A DNA stretch of 64,000 bases from Polyangiaceae bacterium (GTDB taxonomy: Bacteria; Myxococcota_A; Polyangia; Polyangiales; Polyangiaceae): the NCBI GenBank assembly GCA_015075635.1, contig JABTUA010000003.1, forward strand, positions 868,001 through 932,000, in the 5' to 3' direction. How positions within the stretch are numbered: position 1 is the stretch's first letter; the number at the start of each line of letters is the position of its first letter. The notes beneath the pieces were generated by a model that saw nothing but the letters and a program-made list of their open reading frames with translations, was not told where the DNA came from and ran no database searches. This document shows, piece after piece, positions 8,016-17,300 of this stretch. The translations under genes were made by a program, and so were the position numbers.

Positions 8016-10088
8016 TCAGTAATCGGCCCAGCCGAGCACCTTCGCTGCGACCAGGGCCGCCTGGGCCTCCTTGTCGCCGACCGCGCGCTCGGCCGGGCGG
8101 GGCGCGGTGATGCGCGAGAGCGCCTGGCCGACCGTCACGCGGTCGGCCGCCAGCGCCGGTACCATGCGCAGTGAGACGGGGACGGTGCCGACCTCGATGG
8201 GATCGAAGGCGGTGTAGTGCCGGGGCCCTGGCGCCAGCGGGGTCTCGGCAATCGGCAAGAGCGCGCGCGGCTCCCCCCCCGCCTGCACGATGGCGCCGGC
8301 CATGATCGGGCTCGCCAGGTCGAGATCGAGCGGGAACTCCACGTGCCCAGGATCCGTGCCCCGGTAGAACACCGCCGACCCCCGCTTCCAGCCGCAGAGC
8401 GCCGCCACGCGGTCGCGTCCCTGGTCGCGGATGGCTCGGAACACGTCGACGGCCTCGACGTAGCCCAGGCCGACGACGGTGTCGCCGAGGCGCCCGCCGA
8501 AGCGTGACAGCGAGCCGAGGGCGGTGTCGAGCTGCTCCCGGCTGATCGCTCGCCGGCGGACCAGGTACTCGCCGAGCAACTCGCTCCGATCGGTGGAGGC
8601 GACGTGGTGCAGGCGACCCGCGCGGAGGTAGAGCTCCTTGCGTTGCGGGGCGCCCGTGCGGTCGGCGCGCTCGACGAACAGCGCGCCCGTCTCGCGCTCG
8701 CGGCGCATCTGTGCCAGGACCTCCATCATCGGAGTGTCGCCGAGCAACGCGCGGTAGTCCGGCGTGCCGGGAGCGTGCAGGTCGCGCGTGGTCTGCGTGG
8801 TCGAGGGCAAGAGGTGGCGCGCCAGCTCGACGTGCTCGCGGATCCTGCAGAAGGGACCGTCGCCGAATGCGACCTCGTCGTCTCCCATCAGCTCGCCGGT
8901 CGCGACCAGCTCCAAGAGGCGCGGCAGGCTCAGGGCCTCGAGCACGCGTCCGTCGGTGCGCCGGACCCGCGACACCTCGACGTTTTGGGCTGGGCGAGCG
9001 GGCGCTGCGCCCAGGCGCGGGGCAATGGGCGGGGTGCGCCGCCCGGAGACCGGAACCGGGGGAACGGACTCGGGCATCTTCTCCGGGCTGGGCGTGGCCC
9101 GGCGCGCGACGGCGCGCATGCGATCGACGCTGTCCTTGATCTGGCGCGCGAGCCGCTTCGAGTCACCCGCCTCGCGGACCAGGTTGGCGAGCTCGAAGCG
9201 GAGTTCCTTCGCGCTGGGGAGCTCATAGGGCCCGAGCGCTTCGGCGAGCTCGTCCCCCGTCGCGAAGCGATCCGAGGGCGCGCGCGCCAGCGCGCGCTCG
9301 CAGACCGCGAACAGCCCGGGGGGCATCAGCGCCGACTGGCTGCGGAGCGGCTCGATGTTCGCGTCGCGGATGGCGAGCAGCACCGCCAGCTGCCCGCTGC
9401 CCGGGAAGACGCGCTCGCCGAGTAGCATCTCGCCCAGGATGGCCGCCAGCGCGAACAAGTCCGCTCGATGGTCGAAGGGCTCGCCGGCGATCTGCTCCGG
9501 CGCCAGGTAGCCGAACTTGCCCTTCAGGCCCGGATCGCCCGACGGCGGGCGGACCTGCTCGCTCACCCGCGCGATGCCGAAATCGCCGAGCTTCACCTCG
9601 CCGTCGATCGACAGGTACACGTTCGACGGAGTCACGTCCCGGTGCACGATGCCCAAGGGGATGCCGTCGGCGTTCTGAGCGGCGTGGACCGCGGACAGCG
9701 CCGCCGCCAGGCAGCGCGTGATGTAGACCGAAACGCCGAGCGGGAGGCGTCGCTGCTCGCTCTCGGCGTGCCGGAGCAGGCGATACAGATCGACGCCCTC
9801 GACGTACTCCATGGCCAGATAGGGCTCGTTGCCAACCATGCCGGCGCCGAACACCGTGACCACGTTCTGGTGGGAGATGGCGCGATTGAGCTCGGCTTCG
9901 TGGTCCAGCACGTCGAACTGGCTCTCGTTCCGCCCCGCGAGCAGGCGCTTCACCACCAGCTTGGGTGCCGGCAAGAGGCCCGTCTTCGGACGCGCCAGGA
10001 ACACCTCCGCGCTGCCCCCGACGGCGATGCGCCGCTCGAGCACGAAGGGGCCGAACGGCGTGGCAGGCTCTCGGGCGTCCCCGCTCAT
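8016..10088 (-). CDS. Ser/Thr protein kinase with C-terminal PATAN/DUF4388-like domain
   Basis: A 690-residue protein. The kinase domain covers about residues 13-285: Gly-rich loop AVGGSAEVF, ATP-binding Lys 47 (LVVKRLL), catalytic loop HRDVTPSNV at 149-157, DFG at 169-171 and APE at 197-199. The catalytic loop has VTPSN instead of the usual LKPxN, so the second Lys is replaced by Thr, as in several myxobacterial kinases; activity should be tested rather than assumed. A Pro-rich linker (about 330-370) leads to a GYF-like stretch near 385-425 (RVLEALSLPRLLEL, then DDEVAFGDGPF) and a DUF4388/PATAN-like domain near 460-580 (TGALFVER, KELYLRAGRLHHVAS, LLGEYLVRR). It is divergent from the cytochrome gene, 69 bp apart. 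Confidence 0.92.
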   Translation of the reverse strand: MSGDAREPATPFGPFVLERRIAVGGSAEVFLARPKTGLLPAPKLVVKRLLAGRNESQFDVLDHEAELNRAISHQNVVTVFGAGMVGNEPYLAMEYVEGVDLYRLLRHAESEQRRLPLGVSVYITRCLAAALSAVHAAQNADGIPLGIVHRDVTPSNVYLSIDGEVKLGDFGIARVSEQVRPPSGDPGLKGKFGYLAPEQIAGEPFDHRADLFALAAILGEMLLGERVFPGSGQLAVLLAIRDANIEPLRSQSALMPPGLFAVCERALARAPSDRFATGDELAEALGPYELPSAKELRFELANLVREAGDSKRLARQIKDSVDRMRAVARRATPSPEKMPESVPPVPVSGRRTPPIAPRLGAAPARPAQNVEVSRVRRTDGRVLEALSLPRLLELVATGELMGDDEVAFGDGPFCRIREHVELARHLLPSTTQTTRDLHAPGTPDYRALLGDTPMMEVLAQMRRERETGALFVERADRTGAPQRKELYLRAGRLHHVASTDRSELLGEYLVRRRAISREQLDTALGSLSRFGGRLGDTVVGLGYVEAVDVFRAIRDQGRDRVAALCGWKRGSAVFYRGTDPGHVEFPLDLDLASPIMAGAIVQAGGEPRALLPIAETPLAPGPRHYTAFDPIEVGTVPVSLRMVPALAADRVTVGQALSRITAPRPAERAVGDKEAQAALVAAKVLGWADY

Positions 10089-10157
10089 GCTCGCGAGCCA
10101 TTATGCGGTCTCCCAGGCCTTGGGCGCCACCCGTGTTTTGCGCTAGAGATCGCCCCT

Positions 10158-11771
10158 GTGTCGCGTCTTTTCGCACTGCTGGCTCCCATCGCGCTCGCGG
10201 CAGTGACTCACTTCGCGACGACGAGCTGCAAGCGCGCCCCCGCGGCGCCGTCCGGGCCGCCAACGACACCGACCTTGCGCGTGTTCGTGGTGACCAGCCT
10301 CGCCGGCGCGCTGGAGCCCTGCGGCTGCGTGAAGGACATGCTGGGCGGCATCGATCACGCCGCCGCGTTGACCCGGGCGAAGCGCGACTCGGCCTCGTCG
10401 ACGCTCTTCGTCGGCGCGGGCCCGACGCTGTTCATCGACCCCGCGTTGAAGGACGACCAGCGCACGCAGACCATGTGGAAGGCCGAGGCCATCGCGGAGT
10501 CGCTCAGGGACATGGGGCTCAGCGCTTGGGCGCCCGGCGCCAACGACTGGGCCGCCGGCGCGGCCGAGCTCGACCGCCTGCGCCGCACTGCGGGCGCGGC
10601 ACTGCTCGCTGCGAACCTGGCCGGCCAGAGCGGAGGCGCCCAGAGCGTGAAGGTCGTCGAAGCCGGCGGCCACAAGGTCGGCATCGTCGGCGTATCGCTC
10701 CCCTTGCAGTCCGGTGTCGCGCCCGCGGGTGTCGAGGTCATGGACGCGAAGACGGCGCTCGAGGAGGCCAGGAAGTCGCTGGACGCGCAGGGCGCGCAGA
10801 TCCGCATCGCGCTGGTCGCCATGCCACGCGGCGAGGCGCTGCGGCTCATCGAGACGGTGGGCGGATTCCAGCTGCTGGTGGTCGGTAAGCCCGTGGACCG
10901 CGGCGAGGTCAACGACGGCCCCGTGCCGCCCGCGGTGCTGGGCGAGACGCTGGTCGTGCAGACGCCGAACCACCTGCAAGGCGTGGCCATCGTGGACCTG
11001 TTCGTGCGCGGTGACGATGTTCGCTTCAAGGACGGCTCGGGCCTGGCGGAGGCGGAGAAGCGCGACAATCTTCGCCGGCGCCTCGGAGATCTGGACCGCC
11101 TGATCGCCGAGGCGGAGAAGCCGGGCAGCGCGGTGCGTGCAGAGGATCTCGCCGCGCGGCGCAAGGACCGCGAGGCCCTGCGGCGCGAGCTCGAGCAGCA
11201 CAAGGCTCCCGAGGTGCCGGCAGAGGGCAGCTTCTTCCGCTACGAGCTCGCGGAGGTTCGCGAGAGCCTCGGTGAAGACGCCGCCGTGGCCGCGCGCCTG
11301 AAGGCCTACTACAAGCGGGTGAACGACCACAACAAGACGGCGTTCGCCGATCGCAGACCGGCGCCGGTGGCGGAGGGCAAGAGCGGCTACCTGGGCGCCG
11401 AAAAGTGCGTCAACTGCCATGGCGAAGAGCACAAGTTCTGGTCGAGCACGCCCCACGCGACGGCCTACGCGCCGCTCGAGCGCCAGGACAAGCAGTTCAA
11501 TCTGGATTGCGTCGGCTGTCACGTGACCGGCTACGACAAGCCGGGCGGCTCCACGGTCACGCACGTCGAGGGCCTGAAGAACATCCAGTGCGAGGTGTGC
11601 CACGGCCCGAGCTCTCGTCACGCGGACTCGCCCAACGACAAGAGCCTGATCATCCGGGCGCCCGCCAAGACCTTCTGCGCCACGGAGTGTCACCACCCGC
11701 CGCACGTCGGGAGCGACTGGAAAGTGGAGCACGCCTGGCCGCGCATCATCGGCCCCGGCCACGGCATGTGA
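10158..11771 (+). CDS. Lipoprotein with 5'-nucleotidase-like domain and multiheme cytochrome c tail
   Basis: A 537-residue lipoprotein. The GTG at 10158 gives a signal ending in FATTSC (Cys 24). Residues 40-330 resemble the metallophosphatase/UshA-like module often fused to cytochromes: the segment GALEPCGCVKDMLGGIDHAA is typical, but the canonical metal-binding His/Asp sets look eroded. A charged coiled-coil stretch follows (about 295-355). The C-terminal 130 residues carry heme-attachment motifs CVNCH (417), CVGCH (451) and CEVCH (478), plus CATECH (507), which has one extra residue. This matches the cytochrome c554-like family. It probably moves electrons in the periplasm; substrate unknown. 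Its stop directly abuts the convergent MATE gene's stop. Confidence 0.85.
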   Translation: MSRLFALLAPIALAAVTHFATTSCKRAPAAPSGPPTTPTLRVFVVTSLAGALEPCGCVKDMLGGIDHAAALTRAKRDSASSTLFVGAGPTLFIDPALKDDQRTQTMWKAEAIAESLRDMGLSAWAPGANDWAAGAAELDRLRRTAGAALLAANLAGQSGGAQSVKVVEAGGHKVGIVGVSLPLQSGVAPAGVEVMDAKTALEEARKSLDAQGAQIRIALVAMPRGEALRLIETVGGFQLLVVGKPVDRGEVNDGPVPPAVLGETLVVQTPNHLQGVAIVDLFVRGDDVRFKDGSGLAEAEKRDNLRRRLGDLDRLIAEAEKPGSAVRAEDLAARRKDREALRRELEQHKAPEVPAEGSFFRYELAEVRESLGEDAAVAARLKAYYKRVNDHNKTAFADRRPAPVAEGKSGYLGAEKCVNCHGEEHKFWSSTPHATAYAPLERQDKQFNLDCVGCHVTGYDKPGGSTVTHVEGLKNIQCEVCHGPSSRHADSPNDKSLIIRAPAKTFCATECHHPPHVGSDWKVEHAWPRIIGPGHGM

Positions 11772-13202
11772 TCAGAGCGCCGCGGTCTCCAAGAACCGAC
11801 CCCGACGGTAGCTCAGCACGTAGACCGCCGCGAAGGCCACGTAGGTCCAGGCGATGACCTGCCACAAGCGAGCGAGCGGAAGGCCCAGGCCGAACACGAC
11901 GAGCCACGCCGCGGGCAGCTGGAAGGCGAAGACGACGGCGCTGTCGAGGCCCAGGGTCTGCTTGGTCGCTCCCGCTCCCTGGATGGCAGCTCCGAGCACG
12001 ATGCCGATCCCGAGCCCGACGTAGCTGAACCCGACGGCGGCGACGTAGCTCTGTCCGACGTCGATGACCCGCGCGTCGCGATCGAAGAAGGCGATGATGT
12101 CGTGGCCGAACGCGCGATAGGCGAGGGCGAGCAGCGCCATCATGGTGGCGTTGTAGAGCGCGGCGTACCAGCCGCTCTGCCGGGCGCGCTCCGGAGTGCC
12201 CGCGCCAAGGTTCTGGCCGACGAAGGTCTGCGCCGCGCTGCCCCAGCCCAGGCCGACGAACAGCGCCATTGTCTCGAGCCGGAATACGATGCCGAGGGCG
12301 GTGGTGGCGGACTGATCGCTGGAGGTCGTGTACGCCCTGGCCACCAGCGAGTGCATGACCAGCATGGCCGCGATGCGCACGACCAGCTGAGTGCTCGAGG
12401 GCCAACCCACCCTCCACAGCGAGCTCATCGCGGGCAAGTCCGGCCGAGCTCGGGAGTCTTTGCCGAACAGACCGAAGCGGCGGGTCAGGATCAACCAGAG
12501 CGGGATCAGCACCACGACGCGGGCGAGCACGGTCGCCCAGGCGGCGCCCATCAGCTCCAAGCGCGGCAGGCCCAGCGCGCGCGCGATGGGCGGGCCCCAG
12601 CTGAACACGGCGGGCGCCTCGCCCGGGCCGTAGACCAGGAGCACCGCGAACAGGAAGTTCAGGACGTTGGCAGCCACCAGGAGCGAGGCCGGAGTCTTGC
12701 TGCTGCCGAGCGCGCGTTGCAGCGTGGTCAGGTGCAAGAGCAGGAAGATGGTGAAGCTCCCCCCGAGCATCACGCTCAGGTACTCGGCTCCCAGCTCCGC
12801 TACGCGCCCCTTCGCGCCCACGACGTCGGCCAAGAGGAAGCGCGCGCCGAGCACTCCGGCGAGCGCGAACGCCAGGCTCAGGCCGAGCACCAGGAGCAGC
12901 GACTGCCACGCCGCGGCGCGTACGCCGGCCACGTCGCCTGCGCCTTGCCTGCGGCTGACGATCGCGCCGGTGGCGACGCTCAGCCCGTAGCTCACGATGG
13001 TGCCGAGCGCAGCGAGCTGATCGCAGATCCCGATGGCGCCCAGGGCTGGGCCGGCGGTCTCGTGCGGCAAGCGCGAGATCAGGTAGGCGTCCACCAGGTT
13101 GAACGTGACCTGGAGTCCCATGCCCAGCGCCAGAGGCGCGCCGAAGCGCGCGACCTCGAAGGGGATGGCCCCTTTCCGGATGCGCTCGCCACCGTCAGTC
13201 AT
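11772..13202 (-). CDS. MATE-family multidrug/toxin efflux transporter
   Basis: A 476-residue membrane protein with about twelve hydrophobic helices in two MatE halves. Typical motifs are visible: PLALGMGLQVTFNLVDAYLISRLP in the first helices, the SRRQGAGD loop after helix 2-3, and the matching VGQNLGAGTPERARQ loop in the second half. Such proteins export cationic drugs or metabolites using a Na+ or H+ gradient. The start at 13202 overlaps the RNase HII-like gene's end by eight bases, so both are probably translated from one message. The substrate cannot be read from sequence. Confidence 0.93.
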   Translation of the reverse strand: MTDGGERIRKGAIPFEVARFGAPLALGMGLQVTFNLVDAYLISRLPHETAGPALGAIGICDQLAALGTIVSYGLSVATGAIVSRRQGAGDVAGVRAAAWQSLLLVLGLSLAFALAGVLGARFLLADVVGAKGRVAELGAEYLSVMLGGSFTIFLLLHLTTLQRALGSSKTPASLLVAANVLNFLFAVLLVYGPGEAPAVFSWGPPIARALGLPRLELMGAAWATVLARVVVLIPLWLILTRRFGLFGKDSRARPDLPAMSSLWRVGWPSSTQLVVRIAAMLVMHSLVARAYTTSSDQSATTALGIVFRLETMALFVGLGWGSAAQTFVGQNLGAGTPERARQSGWYAALYNATMMALLALAYRAFGHDIIAFFDRDARVIDVGQSYVAAVGFSYVGLGIGIVLGAAIQGAGATKQTLGLDSAVVFAFQLPAAWLVVFGLGLPLARLWQVIAWTYVAFAAVYVLSYRRGRFLETAAL

Positions 13203-14124
13203 CGCAAGTCCTGGCTCGCTCGAAGCAGGTGTCGGGGACTCGCCGTCGTTTGCGCAGGAGCGCCGTCTCTTCGACGAAACGCGTGGTGACCGGGTCGTGG
13301 TAGCCGCTCGGGGCTGCTTCCCGCCCGAGGCCGTACCAGCGCGACACCCGCGCCATGAGCAGCTCGCGCACCCACTTGCCGAGGAGCGACGCGAGCATGA
13401 CCAGCGGATCGTGGGCGTCAGCGTCCTGCACGAAGTGGAGCTCTCCGACGCCTGGGAAGCGATAGGCGCTGCGCGCGCGCTCCTGCTCGAGCACCACGTG
13501 CAGGTAGCCCGCGAGGGGGCCGAAGAAGCGGGAGTAGTCGCCCATGCCGCCGACCTTGCCGCACACCGCGAACACGTCGGCGCCGGCGCGCTCTCGGTGG
13601 GCCAGAACGAGCTCCTCCATCGCGTGCAGGTCGCAGTGGAAGCGGTTCTTGCCCGCGTCTTTGGCCACGTTCAGCCGCTCCGTGCAGATGACGCTGCTCT
13701 TCGCCGAGATCAGCTTCACGCCCCGACGTTCGAGCTGACCCAGCACTCGTGACGCGCTCGACACGAGCTCGGCGTCGGCGACGAACGCTTCGCTCTCGAA
13801 GGCCCAACACTGGCTCTCCACGTGAGACGGGCACGGCGCGCGCAAGCGCGACTGCCCTTCCAGCGAGAGCTCCTCGAACAGCGCATTCGGTCCGGTGGCC
13901 CCGGGGTGGAGCGCCCGCGCCCACGCCTCGCCCAGCGCGACGTCGGCGTGCGACATGCGCTCCTTGCTGTCGCCGATCAGCTCGGCGATGGCCTTCGGCA
14001 GCTTGCGCCCGAGCAGGCGCTCGCCGCGCTCGTCCACCTCCGCCAGGACGGCGGTGACCACCAGCGGCCCGAGCCGCGCGCCCAGCCCGTTCTCGTCGGT
14101 GCCGATGCGAAACCGGGCAGCCAC
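13195..14124 (-). CDS. RNase HII-like nuclease, divergent
   Basis: A 309-residue protein starting at a GTG. Its N-terminus IGTDENGLGARLGPLVV matches the RNase HII/HIII signature (normally GxDExGxGPLxGPV), giving the catalytic Asp-Glu pair D10/E11. A second signature, IGDSKERM near residue 50, corresponds to the DSK motif; a candidate third acidic residue lies in KVGGMGDYSRF. The protein is longer than RNase HII (about 200-220) and has Arg-Leu where the Gly-Pro-Leu-Ala motif is expected, so substrate preference may differ. Only 12 bp separate its start from the 103-bp repeat, which means its ribosome-binding context lies in or beside the repeat. It is co-transcribed with the MATE gene. Confidence 0.72.
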   Translation of the reverse strand: MAARFRIGTDENGLGARLGPLVVTAVLAEVDERGERLLGRKLPKAIAELIGDSKERMSHADVALGEAWARALHPGATGPNALFEELSLEGQSRLRAPCPSHVESQCWAFESEAFVADAELVSSASRVLGQLERRGVKLISAKSSVICTERLNVAKDAGKNRFHCDLHAMEELVLAHRERAGADVFAVCGKVGGMGDYSRFFGPLAGYLHVVLEQERARSAYRFPGVGELHFVQDADAHDPLVMLASLLGKWVRELLMARVSRWYGLGREAAPSGYHDPVTTRFVEETALLRKRRRVPDTCFERARTCDD

Positions 14125-14136
14125 GGGGGCGGAGTG

Positions 14137-14239
14137 TATGTCAGCGCGCCCTCACTTGCATGCTTCGTAGCAGCAGGCCCGGGGCTCGCTGGAGCGCTCG
14201 GTCTTGGTGCGCTTGGAGCTGAATGCGGCGTTCGGCGTG
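14137..14239. repeat. 103-bp direct repeat, left copy
   Basis: This stretch is identical, except for one base (T14224 against C20183), to 20096-20198. On the reverse strand it encodes the last 29 codons of the small lipoprotein at 20111-20794 (ending RACCYEACK and TGA) plus 15 bases beyond the stop. Here the rest of that gene is absent. The copy ends twelve bases before the start codon of the RNase HII-like gene, which suggests that the complete lipoprotein gene once lay directly upstream of it. Confidence 0.95.
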
Positions 14240-14385
14240 CGGCCCGGAGGTTTGAGGCGCTTGCCTTCCGGTCGTGGGTTGAGAGGCGACCGCAGTGATG
14301 CGCGAACACTTACATTGACGAAGACGGAACTTCGTGGAGAATCGACAACGATGGGGGCGCGTTTGCGCATCCGCTGGAGGGAGCC

Positions 14386-17300
14386 ATGCATGAGCCGCAG
14401 AGCCGCAGAGCCGCAGAGCCGCAGAATGGCCGATGGGTCCTCGCCGCCGTCATCGTTCTGATGGTGGCGCTCGCGCCTTCTCGTGCTCTCGGGCAGATCA
14501 ACGTCGCGCTGACCGAACCCGGCGGGTGGACAGTTCGATTGGGGCGCGTTCCGTATCAACGTCGATGCCATCCGCAACATCCAGCCGGGGCTCTTGCCGC
14601 ACCAGTCCCTCCCGGGAGCGGCGATCGACGCGCTGGACCTCAGCACCCACGAGTACTTCCACGCCCTGCAGGTCGCGTGGGGGCGAGAGGTCCCGACCAG
14701 CAACGTCCACATCAACGGCTTCATCAGCGAGGGGCTCACCTCGTCCGTCGAGCACAACCTCTGCCTCGCCGGCTTCCCCGGCGCGAGTGGCTACCCGGCG
14801 ACGGACGTCCGCCGTACCTGTGTCTCGGCGGGGAAGCTGGAGACGAAGCCGAAATCCCGGGGGCCTTACACCAGCGACGAGCTGTTCACGATCCCCGCGC
14901 TGGACATGCTGAAACGCGAGTACGAGTCGGCGCTGTTCTGGCGGTACCTGCAGGAGCAGTTCTCGTACACGGTGGGGCAGCCTCCTCATCCGTCGGGACC
15001 CCCCTCTGGAATCGAGCGCAAGACCTCGACGCTCGACCAGCGCTCATCGGACGAAGGTATCGATCTGGTCGGCCAGATGTTCCTCGGTTTCGCGGAGCAG
15101 TCCTCCGCCAAGCTCTCGACACCCACGGCCATCAACAAGGTGCTCACCGGTCTCCTGGGCCGGAGCCTCGGCGATGCCATGTTCGACTTCCACACCGCGC
15201 TGGTGCTCAAGGAGTACACGGACACCGACCCGCGCTGGCGCTTCGAGTGGACGCACGGCTACGGGTTCCACAGCGCCATCCCGCTCTCGGACGGTAAGCC
15301 GTTCGTGATCGGTCCGCAGCTCACCAACAACACCTGCGACGTTGCCCTCAACGACCCCTGCGACAATTTGCCGCGAGCGTTCCGAATCATCGACACCTGG
15401 CAGCCCGGGCCGACGAAGAAGGAGCTCCCGGCGGGTGCCGGCGTCTCGAGCGTTCAGCCGGCCGGCGTCGGAGCGCGCGGTGCCGCGTTCCTGTCGGTGC
15501 GACCTGCGCCGGGTTGGGTCGGCAAGAAGCTCTACTTCCGGCGGAGGTGCTCCCGGAGTCCAACGGGCCTCGCATCCGGGTGTTTCTGAATCGACCGCCA
15601 GTCGTCCACCCAGCTCGTCCCCAAGCCGGTTTGTCAGCTCGGATCGGACGGCGAGTGTCCAGGGTGCAGCTCTCGACCGGCTCGCTCTTCTTCGGCGTCC
15701 CGGTGACGGTCGGGGCGAGCACGGAGGAAGTCGTCGGGTGGTCAGCGGCGGCTGGGGTCCGTCGAACTTCACCTGGTCGTTCGGCCCGGTCTCGGAGCAG
15801 CTCGCCATCGTCGATCCCGTTCAGGCGACTCCGGCGTTCGCGGGCAACAAGTTCGCGCGCAAGAAGTTCCTGGTGAAGCTGAGCTACCGCGATGCGGAGA
15901 ACCACCCCATCCCGCTGCAGAACGTGTCCCCGAGGACTATGACGTCAGCGTGCCCAACTGCGCGGCGGCTGGCACGACGGGCTGCAAGCTGGAGCCGTGG
16001 GTGGACTTCTACCCGTTTCGCTGACGGGCGGGAACGTGCTGATGGTCACGTCGCTGCCGGCGGCGTTCTACCCGGCAGTCGCGAGCGATCTGGACCTCCA
16101 GGTATCCATCAACGGCACCAAGGCGTCGGCGCCCGGAGCGATCAAGATCGGGCTCGGGTCGGAGGCCGTCGTGTTGGCCCTCGACCGGAGCGGCAGCATG
16201 CTGGGCGATCGACTCGAAGCGGCCAAGGTCGCTGCACAGGTTCTGGTCGACTCCTTCGCCCCTGCGAGCGGATTCCCGACCACTTCCGCGGGCGTCGTCA
16301 CGTACGGGAACGACGCCACCACGCTGCCGATCGGGCCGAGTGGCATGGAGTTCGTCGGGGTCGGCAACGTGGCCGCGATCAAGTCGGAGATCGGGAAGGT
16401 CTCCGCATTTGGCGCGACCAGCATCGGCGACGGGCTGCTCGAGGCGCAGTCCCTGTTGGCGCTCCGCTACGACCCGCCCGCGACGCTGACCGCGGACCGC
16501 CATCTGATCGTCGTGCTGTCTGACGGCAAGAACCCGCCGCCGCCGATCCAGCTGCATACCACCTCGCAGCCCAACCACCCGCGGGCGACGGCAACGGTCC
16601 GTGGCCGAGTCTCCCCTGGGCAGGAAGCCGCGCGGCGGAGTGCCCGGCCTCCGGCTCCCCGTCGTTTCGAGCATCGCCTTCGGACAGGACGCCGACCTCT
16701 CGGAGCTCGATCACCTGGCGCGGCTCACCGACGGTACCCTGGTGTACGCGCCGAATCCGCCGACGTCGCTCGCGCTCGCGACCCTCGATGTCTCCGACGC
16801 GATGCTCTCGGCCTACGGAACCAGCTCCTGTTTCGAGCGGGTCGTGTCGCGGCGCGCGGTTGGCGGGCGGCTCCGTTGTCTTTCCCGTCGATGCTGGCGC
16901 GCACGAGCTGCGGGTGACCGTCGTCTCGACGGAGGCCGAGGTCGCAAAGGCAAGCTCGTCTCGCCGTCAGGCAACGAGTACGTGCCACTGCTGGTGAACG
17001 CCGCCGAATCCACGGCGACCTACCGTGTCCCAGATCCGGAAGCAGGGTCGGATGGCCTTCACTCGACCGGGGGAGAGACGTCGGAGCCGAACGTGCTGGT
17101 CGAAGCCAGCCTCGACTCCGAGGCGCAGATGTTCGCGACCGTGGACGTGGCAGACGTCTTGCCTCTTGGTGACGCGGGCGGCGCGGGTGAGCTCACCGCA
17201 TGGGTGGGCTTGGACGTGGCGCTGCGCGCCGTGGTCATCGACCAAGCGCCCCTCACTCGCTGTGTCGTCGACGCGACGGTGACGCTCCCGACGAGGTGAC

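Noticed and set aside
14152..14757. Minus-strand open frame ending in the lipoprotein tail
   Set aside because: Only the last 29 codons, inside the 103-bp repeat, resemble a protein; the rest is antisense to the signal peptide and protease block.
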